A stretch of 7,573 bases of DNA from CAZKMM01 sp964592965. GTDB taxonomy: Bacteria > RBG-13-61-14 > DRUE01. Shown piece by piece: positions 1 through 5,833 of the stretch. Both the position numbers and the translations under genes were made by a program. The stretch spans positions 1 to 7,573 of the forward strand of contig CAZQJX010000117.1 of the NCBI GenBank assembly GCA_964592965.1, written 5' to 3'. Position 1 is the stretch's first letter; each line of letters starts with the position of its first letter. The notes beneath the pieces are model-generated. The model saw only the letters and a list, made by a program, of their open reading frames with translations, did no database searches and was not told the origin of the DNA.

Positions 1-135
1 AAGATGACCATAAATCACGCCTGAATGCTGTCTGCTGGTTAAGACGGTGAGCTCTACCTTAGGATGAGCCACTAAAAGCCGAACTAGCTCCTGACCCGTA
101 TATCCAGTTGCACCAATAACAGCTACTTTTATCAT
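1..135 (-). CDS. argC: N-acetyl-gamma-glutamyl-phosphate reductase, N-terminal part (cut by window edge)
   Basis: ArgC reduces N-acetyl-glutamyl-5-phosphate to the semialdehyde with NADPH, the third step of arginine synthesis, in the cytoplasm. Only the first 45 residues lie in the window; the gene continues past base 1. They begin MIKVAVIGATGYTGQELVRL, the family's N-terminal Rossmann strand with the GATGYTG dinucleotide loop at residues 8-14, followed by a VELTVLTSRQ segment typical of the second strand. The ATG at 133-135 is the family's usual start. It lies 66 bp after the rpsI stop on the same strand, an order (rplM-rpsI-argC) I recall from Deltaproteobacteria-like genomes. No Shine-Dalgarno site precedes the ATG; a -10-like box sits 7 nt upstream instead (see the promoter entry), so it may be transcribed separately and leaderless. 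The identification is firm despite the short fragment; intactness of the rest cannot be judged. Confidence 0.93.
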   Translation of the reverse strand, partial: MIKVAVIGATGYTGQELVRLLVAHPKVELTVLTSRQHSGVIYGHL

Positions 136-142
136 TAGCTAT

Positions 143-171
143 ATTTTAAAGAATAAAAAAGAGGTTAGCAA
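143..171 (-). promoter_or_regulatory. Candidate argC promoter (-35 TTGCTA, -10 TAAAAT)
   Basis: Read on the minus strand, TTGCTA (166-171) is separated by 17 bp from TAAAAT (143-148), which matches the sigma70 -10 consensus at 5 of 6 positions. Only 7 nt separate the -10 box from the argC ATG (133-135), so transcription would begin at or next to the A of the start codon. The region is AT-rich, so a chance match is possible. The absence of any ribosome-binding site before argC fits a leaderless transcript. Confidence 0.42.
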
Positions 172-201
172 TTAATAAAACAAAAAGAGGCAAAAAGCAG
201 A

Positions 202-600
202 TTAACGCTTGCTGTATTGGAACTTTGCACGGGCGCCTCTCTGCCCGTATTTCTTTCTTTCAACTTCCCGTGCGTCTCTGGTGATAAAGCCTGCTTTCTT
301 CAAAATGGGGCGAAGGTCTGGATTGGCTTGAAGAAGGGCTCTGGTAATTCCGTGCCTTATGGCTCCTGCCTGACCGCTTAGCCCACCGCCACGAACATTA
401 ATCTTAACATCAAATTGATTCAATGTCTGAGTAAGCTCAAAAGGCTGTTTGATTATCATCTGCAGGGTTTTTCTACTGGCAAAATATTCTTCCATCGGGC
501 GATTATTGACAATAATCTGCCCGCTTCCCGCTCGCATCCAAACACGAGCAACCGCTGTCTTTCTTTTACCTACCGCATGCCAGTCCCATTGCGGAGCCAT
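202..600 (-). CDS. rpsI: 30S ribosomal protein S9 (uS9)
   Basis: Small-subunit ribosomal protein whose C-terminal tail reaches toward the P-site tRNA. The product is 132 residues, close to the usual 130. The core GKRKTAVARVW lies at residues 11-21, the glycine-rich RGGGLSGQAGAIRHGITRAL block at 70-89, and the chain ends in the family's typical basic tail with final residues KFQYSKR. An AAGGAGG site (608-614) sits 7 nt before the ATG and overlaps the rplM stop codon (613-615), so translation is probably coupled to rplM, 12 bp upstream. The first eight residues (MAPQWDWH) carry two tryptophans and differ from the short polar or aromatic leader usual in S9. No alternative start lies nearby, so this is taken as the true N-terminus. 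Identification is secure. Confidence 0.98.
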   Translation of the reverse strand: MAPQWDWHAVGKRKTAVARVWMRAGSGQIIVNNRPMEEYFASRKTLQMIIKQPFELTQTLNQFDVKINVRGGGLSGQAGAIRHGITRALLQANPDLRPILKKAGFITRDAREVERKKYGQRGARAKFQYSKR

Positions 601-612
601 CTTAATTCCTCC

Positions 613-1041
613 TTAAATATCTAAAGGCTCGGGCTTTTGTGCCTGATGGGGATGATTAGGTCCTGCATAAATTTTAAGCTTCTTTAAAAGCTTGTGCCTG
701 CTTTTATTTTTAGGAAGCATACCCTTTACTGCCAGCCTGATTAATTCCTCAGGCTTTTTCTCCCGCATTCTCCAAGCAGGTATCTCTTTTAAGCCACCAA
801 CATATCCGGAGTGGCGGTAATAGATTTTTTTCTGCCACTTGTTTCCTGTAAGTTTTACTTTTTCCGCATTAATCACCACCACAAAATCACCGGTATCAAT
901 ATGAGGAGTGTATTGAGGCTTATGCTTGCCTCGCAATATCTTGGCAATTTCAGTTGCCAGCCTGCCCAAAATCTTCCCTTCTGCATCCACCAGCCACCAC
1001 TTACGCTCTACTTCTCCCTTTTTTGCAAGATAAGTTTTCAT
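613..1041 (-). CDS. rplM: 50S ribosomal protein L13 (uL13)
   Basis: Large-subunit assembly protein that binds 23S rRNA early. Starting from the ATG at 1039-1041 the product is 142 residues, the same length as E. coli L13, and begins MKTYLAKKGE as family members do. Visible signatures are LGRLATEIAKILRGKHKPQY at residues 25-44, TPHIDTGDFVVVINAEKV at 45-62, the TGNK motif at 65-68, AVKGMLPKN at 104-112 and the C-terminal KIYAGPNHPHQAQ block. A second in-frame ATG two codons upstream (1045-1047) would give 144 residues, but it abuts the only ribosome-binding-like sequence, GGGAG (1048-1052), with no spacing. The inner ATG has a proper 6-nt spacer and the conserved N-terminus. It is the first gene of a rplM-rpsI unit and is divergent from mutS. 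Confidence 0.97.
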   Translation of the reverse strand: MKTYLAKKGEVERKWWLVDAEGKILGRLATEIAKILRGKHKPQYTPHIDTGDFVVVINAEKVKLTGNKWQKKIYYRHSGYVGGLKEIPAWRMREKKPEELIRLAVKGMLPKNKSRHKLLKKLKIYAGPNHPHQAQKPEPLDI

Positions 1042-1047
1042 TTCCAT

Positions 1048-1052
1048 CTCCC
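1048..1052 (-). promoter_or_regulatory. rplM ribosome-binding site that decides the start
   Basis: Minus-strand GGGAG is followed directly by ATG GAA ATG. It is too close to the first ATG (spacing 0) and well placed for the second (spacing 6 nt, ATG at 1039-1041). This supports the 142-residue L13 that also matches the family N-terminus. Confidence 0.6.
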
Positions 1053-1074
1053 AGCCAGCAAAATTCGTTTAATG

Positions 1075-1102
1075 ATATTAATAGGATTTTCTGAAAAGTC
1101 AA
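1075..1102 (-). promoter_or_regulatory. Promoter of the rplM-rpsI unit
   Basis: On the minus strand TTGACT (1097-1102, 5 of 6 matches to the -35 consensus) is followed after 16 bp by TAATAT (1075-1080, 4 of 6 for the -10, keeping the first two bases and the last T). The expected start of transcription near 1068 leaves a leader of about 27 nt, which holds the GGGAG site and little else. That is too short for the L13-binding leader known from Firmicutes, so no such autoregulatory structure is present here. Confidence 0.55.
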
Positions 1103-1174
1103 CCTTAAATGCGCGCAAACCGCAAATCTCTATTGGATTTTAAAAGCTATTTTGATAATTTAATCATTGGAAAG

Positions 1175-3880
1175 ATGGCGAAAATAACTCCAGCAATTCA
1201 GCAGTATTTACAAATCAAAGCCCAGTATCCAGATTGCATTTTATTTTTCCGAATGGGCGATTTTTATGAGATGTTTTTTGAAGACGCTGTTGTTGCCAGC
1301 AAGGAGCTGGATATTGTCCTCACCAGCAGAGGCAAGCATCAAGGCAAAGATATTCCCCTTTGCGGAGTGCCCTATCATTCTGCTGATACCTATATTGCTC
1401 GGCTGGTGAACAAGGGCTATAGGGTTGCTATCTGCGAGCAGGTTGAAGACCCCAAAAAAGCCAAAGGTATTGTTAAAAGAGCGGTAACCAGAGTTATCAC
1501 TCCTGCAACTGTTCTTGATGCACAAAGTTTAGAACAAGGACTGCATTCTTTTTTGGCATCTATAGCAACAGATTTCAAAGGTAAATTTGGAATTGCTCAT
1601 CTTGATTTTTCCACTGGTGAATTTTTCTGCACAGAAGTTAAAGGAATATCAGCTCTTTTTGATGAGCTGGGAAGAATTGAGCCCAAGGAGCTTATCCTTC
1701 CCAAGCCCCTTTTTTCCAGCTCGGAATTTAAAAAATACTGGGAAGATTTTGTTAATCAGCTCGGCAGGGAGCCGGCTTTAAACCTTGAGGAAGAAGATGA
1801 GTTTGATTTTCAAATTAATTATGACCGCCTTATTAACCATTTTAAGGTAGAAAGCCTTGCTGGATTTGGGCTGGACTCTGCCCAGCAGGCAATTAGAGCA
1901 AGTGGAGTTATTCTCAGCTACTTAGAAAAAACACAAAAGGGAGATTCTGCTCCCCCGGTTGAAGTGGGTGGCGGAGAGCCAGCAAAACTGGAAGCCCCTC
2001 TTAGCCACATTACTGAGATAAAATTCTACACCACCAGCGATTATATGATTTTAGATGAAGCTACCAAGCGCAATTTAGAGCTAACCCGCACTTTAAGGGA
2101 AGGAAAAGAAAAGGGCTCGCTTTTTAATCTCATCAATCTCTGCATTACTCCAATGGGAAGCCGAACCCTTCTTAACTGGCTAAACTATCCCCTTGTTAAA
2201 ATAAACGAAATTAACCAAAGACTGGATGCGGTTGAATTTCTTAAAAGCGAGCATCCTCTTCGGCTGGATTTGCGCAATCTGCTAAGAAGGGTGAGCGATT
2301 TGGAACGGCTTGCCAGTAGAGTTTCTATGAAAAGCGCCAATGCCAGAGACCTGCTGGGAATAAAAGAAAGCCTAAAGGTAATTCCTCAAATCAAAGAGCT
2401 ACTTTCAACTGCCAGCGTGGAATTTCTTATAAAGATAAACAAGAATCTTAACCCAATGGATAGCTTGGTTGAGCTTTTAGAACGCTCCATTGCTGAAGAT
2501 GCTCCCAGCGTGCTTCATGAAGGAAGGCTTATTAAAAAAGGATTTAATAAGGAGTTAGATGAGCTTATCTCCCTGCAAAAAGATGCCCGCTCATATCTTG
2601 CCCAGATTGAAGCTCGCGAAAGAGAAAAGACCGGCATTCCCAGCCTGAAAATTGGCTACAACAAGGTTTTTGGCTATTACCTTGAAGTAACCAAACCCCA
2701 CCTTCATCTTGTTCCTGATTATTTTCAGCGAAGGCAGACCTTGGTTGGAGCAGAAAGATTCGTCACACCTGAGCTGAAGGAGCTAGAAGCAAAAATCTTA
2801 AGTGCCGAAGACCGCATCATTGAGCTAAATTATGAGCTTTTTTGCAGGGTGAGAGAAGAAGTCGCATCGCAAGCAGAAAAGCTAAAGAAAGTGGCAAAAG
2901 AGCTGGGCAAGCTGGATGCTATTCTCTCCCTTGCAGAAGTTTCTGCCAGAAGAGACTATCAAAGACCTGTTGTTGATGAAAGCGATGTCATAGATATAAA
3001 GGCAGGAAGGCATCCTGTAATTGAAGCACTTCGTCCCAGCGAGCCTTTTATTCCAAACGATATATATCTTGATAACAAAGACCATCAGATTTTGATTATC
3101 ACTGGTCCAAATATGGCAGGAAAAAGCACTATTCTTCGCCAGACCGCTCTTATTGTCCTTCTTGCTCAAATTGGCTCATTTGTTCCTGCTGATAGCGCCC
3201 GCATTGGAATAGTTGACCGAATCTTCACCCGAGTGGGAGCAAGTGATATTCTCGTGCGAGGTTTAAGCACATTTATGGTAGAGATGATAGAAACCGCTCA
3301 AATACTTCGCTATGCCACTCCTAAAAGCCTTATCTTACTTGATGAAATCGGCAGGGGAACCAGCACCTACGATGGCTTAAGCATTGCTTGGGCAGTGGTT
3401 GAATATCTCCACGACCGACCCGAGCATCAAGCAAGAACACTCTTCGCCACCCATTACCACGAGCTGGTTGACCTAGAGAAGATCAAGCCAAGAGTTAAAA
3501 ACTATCATATTGCAGTTAAGGAATGGCAGGGCGAGATAATTTTTTTAAGAAAGCTGGTGCGTGGCGGAACCAGCAGAAGCTATGGTATTCAGGTAGCAAG
3601 GCTCGCAGGCATCCCTCAAGAGGTGATTGAGCGAGCAAAAGAAATCCTTGCCAATCTGGAAATGGGAGAATATGACCAGCAAGGAAGACCATCTTGGAGC
3701 CGTTCCCGAAAGGAAAAATCCAGCCCAGCGGTCTCACAGCTAAACCTTTTTGCCCAAAGCACTGACCCGCTTTGGGAAGAAATAAAAAAAGAGCTGGAAA
3801 GCACAGAGCTTGAAACCGTCTCTCCTATAGAAGCCCTGAATATCCTTTGGAAGTGGAAGCAAAAGCTCAAGAAGGATTGA
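1175..3880 (+). CDS. mutS: DNA mismatch repair ATPase MutS
   Basis: MutS scans DNA as a dimer, recognises mispairs and small loops, and uses ATP to recruit MutL. From the ATG at 1175 the product is 901 residues, somewhat longer than the 853 of E. coli. The mismatch-reading Phe-X-Glu is F30-Y31-E32 in RMGDFYEMF. The connector, lever and clamp regions follow. The ATPase domain has Walker A GPNMAGKST at 644-652, Walker B with D723-E724 followed by IGRGTSTYDG, and FATHYHEL further on. A QLNLF motif at 855-859 fits the beta-clamp-binding pentapeptide, and the last ~35 residues resemble the C-terminal oligomerisation segment. An in-frame ATG at 1109 would add 22 residues, but these are unlike MutS N-termini and have no ribosome-binding site; MAKITPAIQQYL is the family start, though only a poor GGAAAG precedes it. 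Residues ~256-275 form a Gly/Pro-rich insert. The 3' end overlaps the convergent glycosyltransferase gene by 14 bp. No mutL is in view. Confidence 0.97.
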   Translation: MAKITPAIQQYLQIKAQYPDCILFFRMGDFYEMFFEDAVVASKELDIVLTSRGKHQGKDIPLCGVPYHSADTYIARLVNKGYRVAICEQVEDPKKAKGIVKRAVTRVITPATVLDAQSLEQGLHSFLASIATDFKGKFGIAHLDFSTGEFFCTEVKGISALFDELGRIEPKELILPKPLFSSSEFKKYWEDFVNQLGREPALNLEEEDEFDFQINYDRLINHFKVESLAGFGLDSAQQAIRASGVILSYLEKTQKGDSAPPVEVGGGEPAKLEAPLSHITEIKFYTTSDYMILDEATKRNLELTRTLREGKEKGSLFNLINLCITPMGSRTLLNWLNYPLVKINEINQRLDAVEFLKSEHPLRLDLRNLLRRVSDLERLASRVSMKSANARDLLGIKESLKVIPQIKELLSTASVEFLIKINKNLNPMDSLVELLERSIAEDAPSVLHEGRLIKKGFNKELDELISLQKDARSYLAQIEAREREKTGIPSLKIGYNKVFGYYLEVTKPHLHLVPDYFQRRQTLVGAERFVTPELKELEAKILSAEDRIIELNYELFCRVREEVASQAEKLKKVAKELGKLDAILSLAEVSARRDYQRPVVDESDVIDIKAGRHPVIEALRPSEPFIPNDIYLDNKDHQILIITGPNMAGKSTILRQTALIVLLAQIGSFVPADSARIGIVDRIFTRVGASDILVRGLSTFMVEMIETAQILRYATPKSLILLDEIGRGTSTYDGLSIAWAVVEYLHDRPEHQARTLFATHYHELVDLEKIKPRVKNYHIAVKEWQGEIIFLRKLVRGGTSRSYGIQVARLAGIPQEVIERAKEILANLEMGEYDQQGRPSWSRSRKEKSSPAVSQLNLFAQSTDPLWEEIKKELESTELETVSPIEALNILWKWKQKLKKD

Positions 3881-5066
3881 AAAAGGGAAAGAAAATACTG
3901 CCCAAAAACCTTGCTCTTCTGGTTCTTCCCTGCTTGAGAATCTCTTTATACAGCTCTTCATATCTTTTGCCAATAGCTTCTGAAGAAAATTGCTCACGGT
4001 CAAAAGGAGCTTGAAATTTTTCCGGATTATCCAATATCTCTGCAACTTTCTTTGCAAAATCTTGCGGATTGTTCTGAGCAAACCTGCCATTAACTCCGTC
4101 CCGTAATATTGCTCTTGAAGCCATACTTTCCAAAGCCACTATTGGCAATCCCGAAGCTCTTGCCTCATAAAGCACAATCCCCTGAGTATCTGATGGAGAT
4201 GGAAAGATAAATAAATCCGCCAGATAGTAAACCTCTGGCAATTCCTCTTGAGAAAGAAACCCTGCCCAAACAACCCTGTCTTCTAAACCGAGCTTAGAAA
4301 TCTCTTTTTGATAAGCCCTTTTGGCAGGTCCCTCTCCTGCAATCACTATCCCGATATTTCTTCCTTCATCAACCAAAATGCGAAGCGCCTGAAAAGCTAA
4401 AGAAAGATTTTTCTCCCTAGCTATTCTACCAGCATAAAGCAAAACCTTTTCAAAATGCTCGGTGCCGAGAATTTTTTTTCGCTTTGAAATTCTCTCTTTG
4501 CTCACATTGTCAAATCTAGTAAAATCAATGCCTGTGGGCACGCTTGCGGTTTTGGTATTCACTCCATTTTCAACCAGATATTCCCGAATTGGCTCAGTGG
4601 GGGTAATAACCAAATCACAGCAATTAGCAAAGTTGATCACATAATCCCGCACTTGCCTTCTTATCTGCTCAGTATCAAAGAGAAAATAATGTGCGAAAAA
4701 CTCATAAAGGGTGTGGAAGGTGTAGGCTATTGGCACCTGAAGCTGGTCAGCAAGCTCAAGCGCGCTTTTTCCAAGAAGAAAAGGATGATGGGTGTGAATT
4801 ATATCAGGGTCAAATTCCACAATTGCCTTTTCAATGGTTGCTTGGTCAAAAAAATTTAAAGGAATGGCAAACCGCTGTCCGGGGAAATGAATTGACTTTA
4901 TTCTAACTACCTTTACCCCCTCAGGTTCCTTGCCAAAACCATATTCAGGAGCAATAACCAATGTATTATGTCCGAGCTGGCGCAGAGCCTGCTCCTGAAA
5001 TTTAACTGCCACCGCAACTCCGCTTATTCTGGGCAAAAAATTATTGGTGAAAATAGCAACTTTCAT
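3867..5066 (-). CDS. GT4-family glycosyltransferase, possibly a diacylglycerol glycosyltransferase
   Basis: A retaining GT-B glycosyltransferase of 399 residues that moves a sugar from a nucleotide donor to a lipid or glycan acceptor, probably at the inner face of the cytoplasmic membrane. The N-terminal acceptor half has the glycine loop PRISGVAVAV (12-21) and DIIHTHHPFLLGKSALELAD (88-107), followed by FHTLYEFFAHYFLFD (117-131). These strings are typical of 1,2-diacylglycerol 3-glucosyltransferases and related enzymes. The donor half has PTGID (177-181), YAGRIAREKN with R214 and K219 (211-220), AGEGP (243-247) and the catalytic EX7E region, here D293-X7-E301 in SDTQGIVLYEA. The last ~20 residues are basic then aromatic/hydrophobic (RTRRARFLGSIFFPFF) and could touch the membrane. 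The ATG at 5064-5066 lacks a Shine-Dalgarno site but has TATAAT 8 nt upstream. The family is sure; the acceptor is inference, and a mannosyl- or polysaccharide transferase is possible. Confidence 0.9.
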   Translation of the reverse strand: MKVAIFTNNFLPRISGVAVAVKFQEQALRQLGHNTLVIAPEYGFGKEPEGVKVVRIKSIHFPGQRFAIPLNFFDQATIEKAIVEFDPDIIHTHHPFLLGKSALELADQLQVPIAYTFHTLYEFFAHYFLFDTEQIRRQVRDYVINFANCCDLVITPTEPIREYLVENGVNTKTASVPTGIDFTRFDNVSKERISKRKKILGTEHFEKVLLYAGRIAREKNLSLAFQALRILVDEGRNIGIVIAGEGPAKRAYQKEISKLGLEDRVVWAGFLSQEELPEVYYLADLFIFPSPSDTQGIVLYEARASGLPIVALESMASRAILRDGVNGRFAQNNPQDFAKKVAEILDNPEKFQAPFDREQFSSEAIGKRYEELYKEILKQGRTRRARFLGSIFFPFFNPS

Positions 5067-5074
5067 TGAGATTA

Positions 5075-5102
5075 ATTATAATTTAATTCTTGTTCATCGC
5101 AA
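5075..5102 (-). promoter_or_regulatory. Candidate glycosyltransferase promoter (-35 TTGCGA, -10 TATAAT)
   Basis: On the minus strand TTGCGA (5097-5102) and a perfect TATAAT (5075-5080) are 16 bp apart. The -10 box ends 8 nt before the ATG (5064-5066), so the transcript would start about at the start codon. The core is palindromic (AATTATAATT), so a TATAAT is also readable on the plus strand at 5077-5082 and could serve the nitroreductase operon. That direction lacks a good -35. Confidence 0.5.
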
Positions 5103-5138
5103 TTTAATTTGCATTGAAAACAAATCAATGGCAATTTA
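5099..5138. repeat. Direct repeat GCAATTTA x2 around an inverted repeat; possible operator
   Basis: GCAATTTA occurs at 5099-5106 and again at 5131-5138, exactly 32 bp (about three helical turns) apart. Between them lies a perfect inverted repeat, CATTGA (5112-5117) and TCAATG (5125-5130), around a 7-nt spacer. The first direct repeat overlaps the -35 box of the glycosyltransferase promoter and the second ends just before the nitroreductase ribosome-binding site. A regulator binding here could control both directions. The arms are short and AT-rich, so chance is not excluded. Confidence 0.4.
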
Positions 5139-5142
5139 GAAG

Positions 5143-5150
5143 AAAGGAGG
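5143..5150 (+). promoter_or_regulatory. Strong ribosome-binding site fixing a TTG start
   Basis: AAAGGAGG is an essentially complete anti-16S match, 6 nt before the TTG at 5157-5159. No in-frame ATG is available before the conserved RRSIRDF motif, so this site fixes the nitroreductase start at TTG. Confidence 0.85.
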
Positions 5151-5156
5151 GAGAAG

Positions 5157-5819
5157 TTGGAGGTAAAAGAGGTAATCTTTGCTCGTAGAAGCATTCGCGA
5201 TTTTAAATCTGACCCTGTTCCCAAAGAATTAATTGAAGAAATACTAAAAGCAGGCATCTGGGCTCCAAGCAATTCCAACCGCCAGCCTTGGGAATTTATT
5301 GTCATTGCTGGAAAAACCCTTGAAGAGCTGAAAAAGAAATTAAATGAAAAAATAGGCAAACAGGAGAAATCAGGAAGAGAACTCCCTACTTGGGATGATA
5401 AATATCCCCCTCCACCTGATGGAGAACGCCGAAGAAAAGAGTTAATGCAAGGGCTTTTAGAATATGCCCAAAAAGCTGGATATAAACCAGCAGAATTTAT
5501 CTTAAAAAACTTCTCCTTCTTTGATGCTCCTGTGGTTATTCTTGTGCTTATGGATAAAGGATATGGAATTGGCTCCCTTGTCAGCGTGGGTGCGTCTATT
5601 CAAAATATTTTGCTCAGAGCTTATGATTTAGGCATAGGCACCTGCTGGATGATGATTCCTTTGGAATATGGAAGCGTTTTTCGGGAAATGTTCCAAATCC
5701 CAGAAAACAAATACCTAGTCAGCACCATTGCACTTGGCTATCCTGCTGATTCAGTAATAAACCAATTTCGCTCCAAGCGAGACCAGTTAGATAAATTTGT
5801 AAGATGGTTCACAAATTAA
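5157..5819 (+). CDS. Nitroreductase-family FMN oxidoreductase (PnbA/NfnB-like)
   Basis: A cytoplasmic, probably homodimeric flavoprotein of 220 residues that uses NAD(P)H to reduce nitro compounds, quinones or other electron-poor substrates; the physiological substrate is unknown. The family markers are present: ARRSIRDF (9-16), which contacts the FMN phosphate; APSNSNRQPWEF (36-47) beside the flavin; FFDAPVVILVL (121-131); QNILLRAYDLGIGTCW (149-164); and IALGYPAD (191-198). The segment KYPPPPDGERRR (82-93) before a helix resembles the insert of the PnbA/NfnB subgroup rather than short NfsB-type enzymes. It starts with TTG behind a near-perfect Shine-Dalgarno site. It is the first gene of a plus-strand operon: its TAA overlaps by one base the AAAGGAGGT site of the dehydrogenase gene, which begins 14 bp later. 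Family assignment is firm; substrate assignment is not possible from sequence. Confidence 0.93.
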   Translation: MEVKEVIFARRSIRDFKSDPVPKELIEEILKAGIWAPSNSNRQPWEFIVIAGKTLEELKKKLNEKIGKQEKSGRELPTWDDKYPPPPDGERRRKELMQGLLEYAQKAGYKPAEFILKNFSFFDAPVVILVLMDKGYGIGSLVSVGASIQNILLRAYDLGIGTCWMMIPLEYGSVFREMFQIPENKYLVSTIALGYPADSVINQFRSKRDQLDKFVRWFTN

Positions 5820-5833
5820 AAGGAGGTTGATAA

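Noticed and set aside
136..201. Terminator sought between rpsI and argC
   Set aside because: Runs of T are present on the minus strand but no stem of useful length precedes them.
811..1143. Plus-strand open frame opposite rplM
   Set aside because: It lies antisense to a highly conserved ribosomal protein gene, has no ribosome-binding site and encodes no recognisable motif.
1133..1159. Possible mutS promoter, TTGGAT-15 bp-GATAAT on the plus strand
   Set aside because: The -10 is fair (5 of 6) but the -35 matches only 3 of 6 and the spacer is short. It would put the transcript start only about 9 nt before the mutS ATG. Too weak to list as a feature.
1109..1174. In-frame upstream ATG extending MutS by 22 residues
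   Set aside because: No ribosome-binding site precedes it, and the added residues do not resemble MutS N-termini, whereas the ATG at 1175 starts the family's usual sequence.
3740..4090. Minus-strand open frame across the mutS-glycosyltransferase junction
   Set aside because: It is a shadow frame of two well-supported genes and its protein has no family features.
4653..4906. Plus-strand open frames inside the glycosyltransferase gene
   Set aside because: They run opposite a coding region with intact conserved motifs, and overlap each other in different frames without start signals.
5109..5140. Nitroreductase promoter TTGAAA with TTTAGA as -10
   Set aside because: Transcription would start inside the ribosome-binding site at 5143-5150, and the spacer is only 15 bp.
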